Positions 17,067 through 27,182 of a stretch of 34,959 bases of DNA are shown piece after piece; position 1 is the first letter of the stretch, and each line of letters starts with the position of its first letter. Under the pieces are notes generated by a model. That model was not told where the DNA came from and searched no databases. It saw only the letters and a list, made by a program, of their open reading frames with translations. The translations under genes and the position numbers were made by a program. This stretch comes from Planctomycetota bacterium (GTDB taxonomy: Bacteria; Planctomycetota; Phycisphaerae; Sedimentisphaerales; Anaerohalosphaeraceae). Where the stretch lies: the NCBI GenBank assembly GCA_029552545.1, contig JAKPDO010000033.1, positions 1 through 34,959 of the forward strand, written 5' to 3'.

Positions 17067-17082
17067 CTGTTTGGGCAAACAG
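17067..17082. promoter_or_regulatory. Perfect 16-bp inverted repeat, probable operator of the catabolic operon
   Basis: The sequence CTGTTTG-GG-CAAACAG has two perfect 7-base arms around a 2-base centre. It lies about 100 bp upstream of the Fe-alcohol dehydrogenase start and just downstream of a -10-like element on the minus strand, so it would cover the transcription start. Size and position fit a dimeric repressor (for example of the LacI or GntR type), but no regulator gene is in the window. Confidence 0.55.
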
Positions 17083-17085
17083 TGT

Positions 17086-17091
17086 AGTATA
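17086..17091 (-). promoter_or_regulatory. -10-like element of the Fe-ADH/dapA-like/pdxA2 operon
   Basis: TATACT on the minus strand, about 118 bases before the Fe-alcohol dehydrogenase ATG. The best -35 is a weak TTGTTG 15 bases upstream, so an activator may be needed or the assignment may be wrong. The inverted repeat at 17067-17082 lies directly downstream. Confidence 0.4.
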
Positions 17092-17220
17092 AAGAAGGGC
17101 CCGATGCAACAACGGCAAAACCAAACACTCGGTTTCCTCTGTATAGTCAAATCTCCGGCGGGAAAAATAAAAGAGCTAATCTTTGGGGTTTTTAGAGAGA
17201 TTTCCTATCAGAAGTGAAAC

Positions 17221-17293
<73 letters not shown>

Positions 17294-17320
17294 GTCGGCA
17301 ACCAAGTAAAGAAAAAATAA

Positions 17321-17349
17321 AAGATACTCGACGACGGGGTTGAATGCAA
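17321..17349 (-). promoter_or_regulatory. Promoter of tRNA-Phe
   Basis: On the minus strand TTGCAT (17344-17349) and TATCTT (17321-17326) are 17 bases apart, with the tRNA 5' end about 28 bases after the -10. Confidence 0.5.
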
Positions 17350-17402
17350 GGCCTTTGCTTGTTTTTTCCGTGATTTTGGGCCATTGCAAAGAAGAGCTCG
17401 TT

Positions 17403-19232
17403 TTATCTCTTTTCGTCTGCGCTACTTACGGTTTTTCGCAGGTAAATGGCCAGCACGTCGATGTCCGCAGGGGTAATGCCGCCGATTCGGGAGGCCTGCC
17501 CGAGCGTGTACGGGCGAAAGGCCGTCAGTTTCTCTTTGGCCTCATACCGCAGGTGCGGGACCTGGAAATAATCCAGCCCCTCCGGCAGGCGGACGTTTTC
17601 GAGTCGGCGGAACCGCTCGATTTGCCGCTGCTGGCGCTGGAGATAGCCCTCATATTTGGCGGCAATCGAGACCGCCTCGAGGACCTGTCGGGGCAGATTC
17701 ATCTGCCGAACCGGTTCATTGCTGTTGAGGTCTTCGGAAAGCGGATGGTCGGGCTGCTGAAGCCATTCCCAGAGCGTCTTGCCAGAGACCCGAACCGAAC
17801 GCAGATAAGCCGTCAGCTCCTCCATCTGCTTTTGTTTGTCTTGAAAGGCCTGCCAGCGGGCGTCATCCACCAGCCCCAGCCGCCGGCCGAGGGGCGTCAG
17901 CCGCACATCGGCATTGTCCGAACGGAGCGTGAGCCGATATTCGGCACGGGAGGTAAACATCCGATAGGGTTCATCGATTTCGCGGGTCAGCAGGTCATCG
18001 AGCATCACGCCGATATAGGCCTGATCGCGTCCGAGAACAAAGGGCTCCTGCCCGCGGACAGACAGGACGGCGTTGATGCCCGCCGTCAGCCCCAGCGCGG
18101 CGGCCTCTTCATAACCGGTGGTGCCGTTGATTTGACCCGCCATAAAAAGCCCGGGGATTCGGCGGCTTTCGAGATTGATTTTCAGCTGGGTGGCCGGACA
18201 GTAGTCGTATTCGATGGCGTAGGCATAGTGAACAATCCGGGCCTTTTCGGTGCCGGGTATCAGCCGCAGCATTTCCTCCTGCACATCTTTGGGCACGGAG
18301 GTGCTGATGCCGTTGCAGTAAATCGTCGTTACGGCGCGGTCTTCGGGCTCCAGAAAAATCTGATGACGGCTCTTGTCGGCAAACCGGACGATTTTGGTTT
18401 CGATGCTCGGACAGTATCGTGGGCCGACCGACTCAATCTGGCCGGTAAACATCGGCGCCCGGTGGAGGTTGTCGCGCAGAAGTTTGTGGACGGCCTCGTT
18501 GGTATAGGTAATCCAGCAGGGCACCTGCGGCTGCTGAATCGAATCGGTCAGAAACGAAAACGGCATCGGGGGTTCATCACCCGGCTGGACCTCCAGTTTG
18601 TCCAAATCCACGGTGCGGGCGTCCAGCCGCACGGGTGTGCCGGTTTTGAGCCGCCGCACAGTCAGCCCCAGCCGTCGCAGGCAGTCGGACAGTTCATTGC
18701 AGGCCGGCTCGCCCAGCCGCCCGCCGGGCCATTTCTCCGGGCCGCAGTGCAGGATGCCGCCCAAAAAAGTGCCCGTAGTCAAAATCACCGCCGGTGCACG
18801 AAAGACCCGGCCGTCGGTACAGGCCAGACCCGAAACGCGTCCGTCGGCCAGAAGAATCTCTGCGGCCATTCCCTCTGCAATATCCAGATTGTCCGCCCGT
18901 TCGAGGGCGGCGCGAATCCAGTCTTTGTAGGCGTATTTGTCGGCCTGTGCGCGGGGACTTTGCACCGCCGGGCCTTTCGAGCGGTTCAGGACGCGAAACT
19001 GAATGCCCGTTGCGTCGATGGCCCGACCCATCAGGCCGCCGAGCGCATCGATTTCACGAACCAGCTGGCCCTTGCCGATGCCGCCGATGGCCGGATTGCA
19101 GCTCATCTTGGCGATGGTGTCGCGCGACAGCGTCAGCAGCAGCGTCCGGGCCCCCATCTGCGAGGCCGCCCAGGCCGCTTCCGCTCCTGCATGTCCGCCC
19201 CCGACAACCACAATGTCATAGTCCCTTCTCAT
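17403..19232 (-). CDS. mnmG: tRNA uridine-34 5-carboxymethylaminomethyl synthase subunit MnmG (GidA)
   Basis: A 609-residue FAD protein that works with MnmE to install the cmnm5 group on wobble U34 of several tRNAs. The N-terminal FAD site is DIVVVGGGHAGAEAAW (6-21). The MnmG signatures CNPAIGGIGKGQLVREIDAL and RSKGPAVQSPRAQADK follow, then TGTFLGGILHCG, and the active-site region PRYCPSIETK with its conserved Cys. The late segment MFTSRAEYRLTLRSDNAD and the C-terminal helical domain (YLQRQQRQIERFR) are also typical. Length is normal. The start at 19232 leaves a full Rossmann strand. No mnmE is in the window. Cytoplasmic housekeeping gene. Confidence 0.97.
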   Translation of the reverse strand: MRRDYDIVVVGGGHAGAEAAWAASQMGARTLLLTLSRDTIAKMSCNPAIGGIGKGQLVREIDALGGLMGRAIDATGIQFRVLNRSKGPAVQSPRAQADKYAYKDWIRAALERADNLDIAEGMAAEILLADGRVSGLACTDGRVFRAPAVILTTGTFLGGILHCGPEKWPGGRLGEPACNELSDCLRRLGLTVRRLKTGTPVRLDARTVDLDKLEVQPGDEPPMPFSFLTDSIQQPQVPCWITYTNEAVHKLLRDNLHRAPMFTGQIESVGPRYCPSIETKIVRFADKSRHQIFLEPEDRAVTTIYCNGISTSVPKDVQEEMLRLIPGTEKARIVHYAYAIEYDYCPATQLKINLESRRIPGLFMAGQINGTTGYEEAAALGLTAGINAVLSVRGQEPFVLGRDQAYIGVMLDDLLTREIDEPYRMFTSRAEYRLTLRSDNADVRLTPLGRRLGLVDDARWQAFQDKQKQMEELTAYLRSVRVSGKTLWEWLQQPDHPLSEDLNSNEPVRQMNLPRQVLEAVSIAAKYEGYLQRQQRQIERFRRLENVRLPEGLDYFQVPHLRYEAKEKLTAFRPYTLGQASRIGGITPADIDVLAIYLRKTVSSADEKR

Positions 19233-19338
19233 AGGCCCTTTAGAATAGCAGGAAACTAAGAAAAAACCAGCGGCCGGGGGAAATTAACCCTCTGAGAATT
19301 CTAAAGCAGAACTGCTGGAAAAAGACAGGGAAATGAAA

Positions 19339-19359
19339 GGCCGCTTTTCACAAGCGGCC
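19339..19359 (-). terminator. Hairpin downstream of the TonB-dependent receptor
   Basis: GGCCGCTT and AAGCGGCC form a perfect 8-bp stem with a 5-base loop 12 bp after the receptor stop codon. On the minus strand it is followed by a mixed, T-rich stretch only (TTTCATTTCC), so termination may be inefficient. Confidence 0.55.
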
Positions 19360-19370
19360 CTTCGAAATTT

Positions 19371-20663
19371 TCAGAAATGATATTTCAGAGAAAACAGCAC
19401 GGAGGGGGCGGTGGAACGATAGTCGTTGCAGTTGCCCTGCACACGCAGGCGCCGGTTGTATTTCTTGTCAATAAATCCGAGCAGGTTGGTGCCGTCTAAT
19501 CCCATGCTGATTTTTTCTTTCTGATACCGCAGCCCCATATTCAGGAAAACGGCGGCGTCATATGCATCTGAAAAGCCATCGTCGATTGTATCATGGGCCT
19601 CGGCATAGTCCTCCGCACCCGGGAAGCCCCAATAGATGCGGGCGGATGTCAGCAGAGACCAGTTGGGATTGAATTGATAGCCGGCCTGCACCTTGGTGAT
19701 GTGGTCGCTCCAGCTGGTCAGCCGGTCGCCGGAGACCAGGTAGGTGCTCATTCCCTCCCGAAGGTCAAAGTCGGTCAAGGTCACATAACTGTGAGAGGCG
19801 CTGAGATTCCAGCTGTCTTTTTTGTACGTAAACTCACCCTCCAGTCCCCAGGATTTCTGAAGGCCGACGTTGGTTGTGGAGACCGAAGCGACATCCCATG
19901 CAATTACATCGAGTTTGCTGGTAAAGCCGCTGAAGGCGAACCAGAGATTGTCATTGTGCTGCCGCTCCCATCGAATCTCCAGGTTGTCCAGTTCTTCGGC
20001 ATCGCTGGTGTCTTTGGTTTCCAGCCAGCGCAGGCGGGATTCTTCGGCGTTCTGCATGCGCACGGACTGTGCAGTTATGAATTTGAGGGTATCCTGCGGA
20101 GTCAGAGAATACACCACGGCGGCGCGGGGGGAATAGAGCGTATCGGTATAACTGTTTTTGTCCACTCGGCCGCCCAGAAAGAGCGTCACGGTGTCCGTCA
20201 GAGTCCACTGCCATTCGCCGAGGCCGGAATACGTGGCCGTGGACCAGGCCTCTTGATCCCAGTCATAGGTGCTGATGCGCCAGGCGTTGAAGTTTCCGCC
20301 GGACATTGAGTTGAAGCTTTCCAGAGACAGTTCTGCGCCGAGGGCGACGGAATGCCGCTCGTTGGGTGTCCAGCGGGCCAGGGCCTTGGCGAAGATTTCA
20401 TCTTCATCGTGGCGGTTGTAGTTGTTCGAAAAATCGCGGCGCATATATCGGAAGGTGTCATAACTGAGGATATATTCGATATTGAAGGTGTCGCTGAGCT
20501 CGTGCAGGTATTTGGCAAACACTGTAAACTGCTGATAGCCGGTGCCCGACGGGGCCTGCTGTCCGGCGGGCTGCCACCATTCCGGACCCCACGTCCAGCC
20601 GGCGGCGGCCGGGTTGTTATAGGCCTCCAGCGGATTGATGTAGTCCAGCCCGCCCCGCGACAA
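19371..20663 (-). CDS. TonB-dependent receptor, C-terminal beta-barrel part (downstream of an in-frame amber codon)
   Basis: An open frame in exactly the same register as the frame ending at 20670; only the TAG at 20670-20672 and two sense codons (GCC CGT) separate them. The first possible start here is a TTG at 20663 with no ribosome site, so independent translation is doubtful. The 430 residues look like an outer-membrane barrel: alternating aromatic strands such as FTVFAKYLHELSDTF and AGYQFNPNWSLLTSARIYW, and a C-terminus ending SLKYHF with the terminal Phe expected for Bam-dependent barrels. Read through the TAG, the protein would be about 772 residues, normal for the family. Either a pseudogene half, a readthrough product, or a base-call error. 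Confidence 0.75.
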   Translation of the reverse strand: MSRGGLDYINPLEAYNNPAAAGWTWGPEWWQPAGQQAPSGTGYQQFTVFAKYLHELSDTFNIEYILSYDTFRYMRRDFSNNYNRHDEDEIFAKALARWTPNERHSVALGAELSLESFNSMSGGNFNAWRISTYDWDQEAWSTATYSGLGEWQWTLTDTVTLFLGGRVDKNSYTDTLYSPRAAVVYSLTPQDTLKFITAQSVRMQNAEESRLRWLETKDTSDAEELDNLEIRWERQHNDNLWFAFSGFTSKLDVIAWDVASVSTTNVGLQKSWGLEGEFTYKKDSWNLSASHSYVTLTDFDLREGMSTYLVSGDRLTSWSDHITKVQAGYQFNPNWSLLTSARIYWGFPGAEDYAEAHDTIDDGFSDAYDAAVFLNMGLRYQKEKISMGLDGTNLLGFIDKKYNRRLRVQGNCNDYRSTAPSVLFSLKYHF

Positions 20664-20669
20664 ACGGGC

Positions 20670-21689
20670 CTAGAAGTCAAAATTGCCGTTGGTATATTGC
20701 GTGTGAAACTTCAGCCGGGGGCTTTGGGCCCACGCCTGATTGTCGTTGACCACCGAAAACGGAACCGGCCGGCCCGGTCGGACGGTATAGCCGTCGCCCC
20801 ACGACGTAAACCACTTGCCGGATACATACGGCGCCCAGTCCTGAGAGGCGCCCTCGTATTTGTCCAGTCCGAAATAGAAATAAGCCCCGCTGTCTTTGCT
20901 GAATTTTCGTCCGTGCTTGATTTCAATAGAGCCGAAATTTTCAATGGCTCCGGCCTTGGCCGTTACTTCCGTCCCCCGGAAGGTCAGGCCGTTTTCGGTG
21001 ACGATATTGATGACGCCGGAGATGGCGCCGGGACCGTAAATCGCCGAACCGGGCCCGCGAATCACATCGATATGATGAATATCGGCCAGAAGCGGCAGGT
21101 CTCGTTCGCTGAGGGCGCCGTAGTGCCCCCGCTCATTGAGCACACGTCCGTTGACCAGCAGCAGATATTTATCGTCGCGGTCGCCGGTGATGCCGCGGAT
21201 TCCCAAGTGCGGAAACTCCCATTCCTGAATGCTGTATTGGAGTCCGGGGATATAGATTTCCAGCAGTTCGTTGAGACTGTGGGCGCCGGACTGCCAGATT
21301 TGCTCCTGGGTGATGGTGGTGATGGCCGCCGGCGAGATGCGCCGGGCGGATTTGGTCAGGGTTCCGACCGGCAGCACATCCAAGTTCATTAGGTCCACGA
21401 TGGACATTTCGAATAAGTCCTGCGGTTCGGTGTATTCTTCGGTTTCCTTTTCTTCCTGCGGAACGCTGCCCCACAGCTGGATTTGAAGCTGTTCTTTTTC
21501 CTGCAGCAGTTTTTCCCGCTGGGCGTTCAGTTCATTGAGTGCGGCGGACACTTCTTCGAGTTTTTTCCGAAGGGTTTCGTCATCGGTTCCTGAGGAGGAT
21601 GCCGGCAGTTTCGTCGGAGCTAAAACCATCACAGCGGCCGCCAAAAGCACAGACAGCCTGGCCGGGAGGGATAGGAAATTGCTGGACAT
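20670..21689 (-). CDS. TonB-dependent receptor, N-terminal plug part (truncated by amber codon)
   Basis: 339 residues ending at TAG 20670-20672. There is a signal peptide (LSVLLAAAVMVLAPTKLPA) and AAAGGAG before ATG 21689. A predicted coiled coil (about 37-72, rich in L, E, K and Q) precedes the plug, an unusual N-terminal addition. The plug domain (about 110-235) has ITTITQEQIWQSGAHSLNELL, LLLVNGRVLN and HHIDVIRGPGSAIYGPGAI, all typical of TonB-dependent outer-membrane receptors that import chelated metals, vitamins or glycans. The first barrel strands follow until the stop. With the downstream frame it makes one receptor. No TonB/ExbBD genes are nearby, so the substrate is not indicated. 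Confidence 0.85.
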   Translation of the reverse strand: MSSNFLSLPARLSVLLAAAVMVLAPTKLPASSSGTDDETLRKKLEEVSAALNELNAQREKLLQEKEQLQIQLWGSVPQEEKETEEYTEPQDLFEMSIVDLMNLDVLPVGTLTKSARRISPAAITTITQEQIWQSGAHSLNELLEIYIPGLQYSIQEWEFPHLGIRGITGDRDDKYLLLVNGRVLNERGHYGALSERDLPLLADIHHIDVIRGPGSAIYGPGAISGVINIVTENGLTFRGTEVTAKAGAIENFGSIEIKHGRKFSKDSGAYFYFGLDKYEGASQDWAPYVSGKWFTSWGDGYTVRPGRPVPFSVVNDNQAWAQSPRLKFHTQYTNGNFDF

Positions 21690-21905
21690 TGGTCTTCTCC
21701 TTTCGCAACAGATTTCAGCCGGTACGCCTGCTTGTTTTCCATTCTCGGCTTCGGAAAATGTCAGAATGGGCTTTACAAGGAAGGGCCGCTTCGGATAAAA
21801 TCACAATTTTTGAAGTTTTTCGTGGGGGAGAAGGGGGGCGAGGCGTCCTATAAGTCGAGCATAGCAAACGATTGCTAACTTTTTTTGAACCTGTAGGGAA
21901 AAGAG

Positions 21906-21934
21906 TTGACATCGGCTGTGAAAAGTGATAGTAT
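21906..21934 (+). promoter_or_regulatory. Strong sigma-70-like promoter of the pseudopilin-like gene
   Basis: TTGACA (21906-21911) and TAGTAT (21929-21934) are separated by 17 bases. The start codon lies 40 bases downstream at 21975. A short inverted repeat, TAGCAA-ACGA-TTGCTA (21862-21877), sits upstream and is followed by a T run. Confidence 0.7.
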
Positions 21935-21974
21935 TCAGAGGTACAAACGATTGTGCTGTATAAAGGGAACAGAG

Positions 21975-22832
21975 ATGGATACCAAAGGACATCCAAAAAG
22001 AGCGTTTACGCTTTTGGAGCTGCTGGTTGTGATGGCTGTGATGGCCATGCTGGTTGCGATTATCGTGCCTTCGCTCAAGAAGGCCCGGGCGAAATCCCAG
22101 GAGGTCATCTGCCGCTCCAACCAGCGCCAATGGGGACTTGTCTTTTTGTCTTATACGCAGGACAACAACGGGCGTTTCTGGATTGAATACAACTCCAATC
22201 AAAATCCGGAACTCCAGCAGGGGCAGTGGATGCCGATTTTATCGCCTTATTACGGCGAAATTGACAAAATCCGCCTCTGTCCTTCGGCTGCACAGCCCCA
22301 TCCGGACCCGGCAGCGCGGGGCTATGGGGCCACCTTTGCTTATTGGGGCGATACCGGCGACGGCGGAGCTTTGATGCGGGGGCATCGGCTGACCAATTCC
22401 ACAGATAAGAACTACGGCAGTTACGGCATCAACTGGTGGATTAATGATGTCAATCCGCCCAAACACATCGGGTGGCGCTACAAACCTCAGCTGCACTGGA
22501 GGGGCCCGGCTATGGCCTCGTCCGCGACGGCCCTGATTCCGATGATTATGGATTGTGTCTGGTTTGGAACGAACCCGGAGAATACGGATGCAGACCCGAC
22601 CGAAAACGTCAGTATTGTTACGGCAACATACTGGGAGGATATCCGTTCGTTCAGCGGCGAAATCTGGCAGAATGATATTTCCCGTCTGCTGATTAACCGG
22701 CACAACAAGGGCATTAATGTCGGTTTTATGGACGGCTCTGCCAAGAAGGTCTATCTGTGGGACCTGCTGCAGCTGAAATGGCACAAACAGTCTCATCCGG
22801 AACAGCTCAATATTTCCTGGCTGAGCCGCTAA
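21975..22832 (+). CDS. Pseudopilin-like protein with prepilin N-terminal methylation motif
   Basis: 285 residues. The start at 21975 (MDTKGHPKRAFTLLELL) is chosen because an upstream in-frame extension would begin inside the -35 element; AGGGAACAGAG precedes the ATG. The N-terminus is a prepilin signal: a basic leader ending in Ala (KRA), then FTLLELLVVMAVMAMLVAII. Cleavage after Ala rather than Gly is tolerated in some pseudopilins. Near the end NRHNKGINVGFMDGSAKKV matches the H-X9-DG pattern of the planctomycetal pseudopilin-like family. The middle is Trp/Tyr-rich with NWWINDVNPPKH. It is a single-gene unit bounded by a strong promoter and a terminator. Biological role unknown. Confidence 0.88.
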   Translation: MDTKGHPKRAFTLLELLVVMAVMAMLVAIIVPSLKKARAKSQEVICRSNQRQWGLVFLSYTQDNNGRFWIEYNSNQNPELQQGQWMPILSPYYGEIDKIRLCPSAAQPHPDPAARGYGATFAYWGDTGDGGALMRGHRLTNSTDKNYGSYGINWWINDVNPPKHIGWRYKPQLHWRGPAMASSATALIPMIMDCVWFGTNPENTDADPTENVSIVTATYWEDIRSFSGEIWQNDISRLLINRHNKGINVGFMDGSAKKVYLWDLLQLKWHKQSHPEQLNISWLSR

Positions 22833-22840
22833 AGCAAAAA

Positions 22841-22873
22841 AAGCCGCAGGACACACCTCTGCGGCTTTTTTGT
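22841..22873. terminator. Rho-independent terminator, probably bidirectional
   Basis: AAGCCGCAG and CTGCGGCTT form a perfect 9-bp stem with a 9-base loop, flanked by A6 on the left and T6 on the right. It sits between the convergent pseudopilin-like and pckG genes and can serve both. Confidence 0.9.
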
Positions 22874-22891
22874 TTGTCAGTTTGAGCGGTT

Positions 22892-24769
22892 TTATGCCGT
22901 CAAATCAAACGGGCTGATGAACGGGCCGTACTGTCTGCGGGCCGCCCGCAGCCGCTGCCGGACGTTTTCGAAGGTGTCATAAACAATCTGCGGCGTATCC
23001 GGCACTTTGTCCCGATAGATTTTCTCCACGCGGTCAAACTTTTCAATCAGTTTGTCCACCCGGATGGTGAACTGTTTTTGATACGCTTCTTTGGTGTAGG
23101 TTTTGCCGAGCTTTTCCCGGAAGAGCGGCACCAGGTCCTCATACCGGGGAATCCAGCCGGTCGGGGTTTTGATGGCATCCAGTTCGTTGTGGGCCCGCCG
23201 CTCCGCCCAAAGCAGCCAGACCATTTTGTCCAGTTTTCCCGTGAGAAACTCATTTTTTTCGTCCCGCAGGAAATAATTGACGGAGAAAATCGGAGGCGGA
23301 TTGCTTACGCCGTCGGCAAAATCGAGGTTGTTCTGGATATAGCGGCCCAGAGGAATCGACACAAAATCCTGATTGGCCATGATGTTGAACTTCCGAACGC
23401 CGGCCTGACCGAGTGTGGCGGCCGTCGTCTCCGATTCGATGGATGCGCCTTTGGTGATAATCCCTTCGGTCCAGTTGAATGCCTGCTCGATGGGCACGAG
23501 GGTGTCGCTGTCGCGTCCGCCGTAAATCACCGCGCCGATGGGAACGCCTTCCGGGTTATCCGCCTGCGGGTCCAGATTATCCAGGGCCGACAGCCGAATG
23601 GTGTAGCGGGCGTTTTTGTGTGAGGGCGGTATCTCCTTGCCCTCTGCATCTTTTTTGCCTTTGTACCATTCCCCCTGAAAATTGATGCCGCGTTCAGGAA
23701 TCTCGCAGCCCATTCCTTCCCAATAAGGTTTTCCGTCGGCGATGAGGACGTTGCCGAAAATGACCTCGCCCGGCGTGACGAGTGCTTTGTAAATAACCGG
23801 ATCGTCGTCCGGATTGACATCACAGATAATGCCGAAAATGCCCTGCTCGACATTAGCACAGTACATCCGGCCGTTCCGTTTGCGGAAATAGGCAATGTCG
23901 TCTCCGATGATGGTCTGTCCCGGCAGCATCGCCGTGGAGGTCTTTCCGCAGGCCGAGGGGAAAGCCCCGACAAAATATGTGGTTCGGTTCCGGGGGCCGC
24001 GGACGCCCATGATGAACATATGCTCCGCCAGCCAGCCCTCTTTGCTGGCTTTCTGAATAGCCAGCCGCAGGGCCAGTTTTTTCAGCCCCACGGTGTTGCC
24101 GGCATACTGCGTGTTGACGGAATAGACGGTGTCGGCAATCAGATCGATATAGACCCGCCGCTTCTGCCAGTGAATCGAGCAGCCGTTTTCATCCGTTTCG
24201 CCTTCGGAATGAAGGAAGCGGAAGAACTCCCCATCGGGCGGCAGTTTTTTGAACTGTTCGTAGCCCGGCCGATACAGAATACTTTCGCTGTGAGCAACAT
24301 AGGGAGAATCTGTAATCTGGACGCAGGAAATCGAGAAGTCGGAGTTGGTCGGGCACAGGCACCAGAAGCAGATAAGCATTGTTTTGCCCTTCATTGAGCC
24401 CTTTAGGAACCCGCGGACCTCCTCCAGACCCTCCGTGCGGTCGATGGAGTTTAAGCTGGCCCCCAGCTCCATATCTTTCGGCAGCAGATAGCGGGTGCTG
24501 AATGTATCCCGTCCCTGGTCATTGGGGCCGTCGAAATGATAGGTATGCCCGGGAGTCTTGAGGGGATGTTCCCCGCCGCCGTTGAGGGCCATTTGACGGA
24601 TCAGAGCTATGTCTTCCGCACTGTCGCTGAAGACACGAATTGTATCCGGTTCCGTTAGTCTGACAGCGTCTTCAATAAAGGCATGGAGAGAGGGGTTGTT
24701 GACAGCTTCCAGAAGACGAAGACTCTTTGCGTCCAGTTTTTCTCTGATGAACTTATTAATTTGGGTCAT
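22892..24769 (-). CDS. pckG: Phosphoenolpyruvate carboxykinase (GTP)
   Basis: A 625-residue enzyme converting oxaloacetate and GTP to PEP, CO2 and GDP, the entry to gluconeogenesis; it may run in reverse in anaerobes. Length and motifs are those of the GTP class: the YLLPKD segment, CFWCLCPTNSDFSI, EHMFIMGVRGP, the P-loop variant GAFPSACGKTSTAM (268-281) with the reactive Cys273, the metal-binding GDDIAYF (289-295), GVPIGAVIYGGRDSD and NWTEGIITKGASIESE. It is transcribed alone from a promoter overlapped by an inverted repeat. The gene fits the pyruvate/DHAP-yielding catabolic genes elsewhere in the window. Confidence 0.97.
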   Translation of the reverse strand: MTQINKFIREKLDAKSLRLLEAVNNPSLHAFIEDAVRLTEPDTIRVFSDSAEDIALIRQMALNGGGEHPLKTPGHTYHFDGPNDQGRDTFSTRYLLPKDMELGASLNSIDRTEGLEEVRGFLKGSMKGKTMLICFWCLCPTNSDFSISCVQITDSPYVAHSESILYRPGYEQFKKLPPDGEFFRFLHSEGETDENGCSIHWQKRRVYIDLIADTVYSVNTQYAGNTVGLKKLALRLAIQKASKEGWLAEHMFIMGVRGPRNRTTYFVGAFPSACGKTSTAMLPGQTIIGDDIAYFRKRNGRMYCANVEQGIFGIICDVNPDDDPVIYKALVTPGEVIFGNVLIADGKPYWEGMGCEIPERGINFQGEWYKGKKDAEGKEIPPSHKNARYTIRLSALDNLDPQADNPEGVPIGAVIYGGRDSDTLVPIEQAFNWTEGIITKGASIESETTAATLGQAGVRKFNIMANQDFVSIPLGRYIQNNLDFADGVSNPPPIFSVNYFLRDEKNEFLTGKLDKMVWLLWAERRAHNELDAIKTPTGWIPRYEDLVPLFREKLGKTYTKEAYQKQFTIRVDKLIEKFDRVEKIYRDKVPDTPQIVYDTFENVRQRLRAARRQYGPFISPFDLTA

Positions 24770-24821
24770 TTTTTCCTCAACCTATTTGCTCGTGTTTCCG
24801 TGTGGACACAAAATCTGCGAG

Positions 24822-24849
24822 ATTGTAGAAATGACTTTAAAAAAGTCAA
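24822..24849 (-). promoter_or_regulatory. pckG promoter with overlapping inverted repeat
   Basis: On the minus strand TTGACT (24844-24849) and TACAAT (24822-24827) are 16 bases apart. The inverted repeat TGACTTT-AAA-AAAGTCA (24832-24848 on the plus strand) covers the -35 and part of the spacer, a position suited to repression. Confidence 0.6.
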
Positions 24850-25180
24850 TCACAAATCATCATTCTTAATCGCCGTTTTAATCGCCGTTTTATGTCGATT
24901 ATCTGGATAGAGTTTCAGCTGGTTCTCTTTTTTCCCTGTCAGGGTGGCAGGTCTCTCTGAAGGTACAGAACAGGTCCCCTGTAATTTTGTCAGGGATTGT
25001 CCGGCGGATAAGGATATTCTAACTAACGGACCTGGAAAGAGATAGAATCGTTTTTCTGAAGGAAGATTTCCGGCTGGTACATATTTTGCTCAACGGTTCC
25101 CATCGTACATGGGTTTTTGCGGTGACCCGAAAGAGTGAAATGGTCAAGTAGGATTTTTTTGGGAAAAGGAGTCGAGAACT
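24850..25180 (+). promoter_or_regulatory. Intergenic region before groES, possible heat-shock-type promoter
   Basis: 331 bp without a gene. No CIRCE element (TTAGCACTC-N9-GAGTGCTAA) is present. The best heat-shock-like candidate is CTCTGAA (24955-24961) and CCCCTGTAA (24976-24984), 14 bases apart, resembling a sigma-32-type site; this is weak. A direct repeat of AATCGCCGTTTT (two copies, near 24868-24892) and a small inverted repeat CCCAT-CGTAC-ATGGG (25099-25113) are also present. AAAAGGAG before 25181 is the groES ribosome site. Confidence 0.3.
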
Positions 25181-25471
25181 ATGAAGATTCGGCCCTTAGC
25201 AGACAAGGTGCTTATCCAGAGAGTAGAAGCGGAAAACAAAACAGCCGGAGGGATTGTGCTGCCGGATACGGCCAAGGAAAAACCCCGAAGGGGCAAAGTG
25301 ATTGCTGTCGGAGAGGGCAAGCTTCTGGAGGACGGCAAGAGGGCGGAGATGACCGTCAAGAAAGGCCAGGAAGTTCTGTTTGCCAGTTATGCGGGAACCG
25401 AAATCAAAATTGACGGCAAAGAGTATCTGATTATGGACGAATCGGATATCATGGCCATCATTGAATCGTAA
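25181..25471 (+). CDS. groES: Co-chaperonin GroES
   Basis: 96 residues, the usual length of the Hsp10 lid that caps GroEL. It starts [16 protein letters not shown] and has the mobile-loop region [18 protein letters not shown] that contacts GroEL, then [22 protein letters not shown] and the ending [17 protein letters not shown] lies nine bases before the ATG. It is 45 bp upstream of groEL and clearly in the same operon. Confidence 0.97.
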   Translation: MKIRPLADKVLIQRVEAENKTAGGIVLPDTAKEKPRRGKVIAVGEGKLLEDGKRAEMTVKKGQEVLFASYAGTEIKIDGKEYLIMDESDIMAIIES

Positions 25472-25516
25472 AGCGGGATAAACAATCCAGTTTTTTCGGA
25501 CAGGAGAAAGGAACGT

Positions 25517-27130
<1,614 letters not shown>

Positions 27131-27143
27131 TTGCGGACAATCG

Positions 27144-27173
27144 GCGGGCCCCTCTTTCGGGGCCCGCTTTTTT
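27144..27173 (+). terminator. Rho-independent terminator of groES-groEL
   Basis: GCGGGCCCC and GGGGCCCGC form a perfect 9-bp stem with loop TCTTTC, followed by six T residues, 14 bp after the groEL stop. Confidence 0.93.
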
Positions 27174-27182
27174 GTTCATTTC

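Noticed and set aside
16968..17124. N-terminal extension of the Fe-alcohol dehydrogenase to an ATG at 17124
   Set aside because: The extra 52 residues lack family similarity and would be encoded by the promoter and the inverted repeat.
17340..19259. Long open frame antisense to mnmG (about 640 codons)
   Set aside because: It is the antisense shadow of a highly biased GC-rich gene; the mnmG frame carries all family motifs and the antisense protein shows none.
21862..21887. Rho-independent terminator (TAGCAA-ACGA-TTGCTA followed by T7)
   Set aside because: The stem is only six AT-rich pairs and no plus-strand gene ends before it; more likely a binding site or chance.
24850..25180. CIRCE operator upstream of groES
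   Set aside because: Neither TTAGCACTC nor its complementary half occurs in the region.
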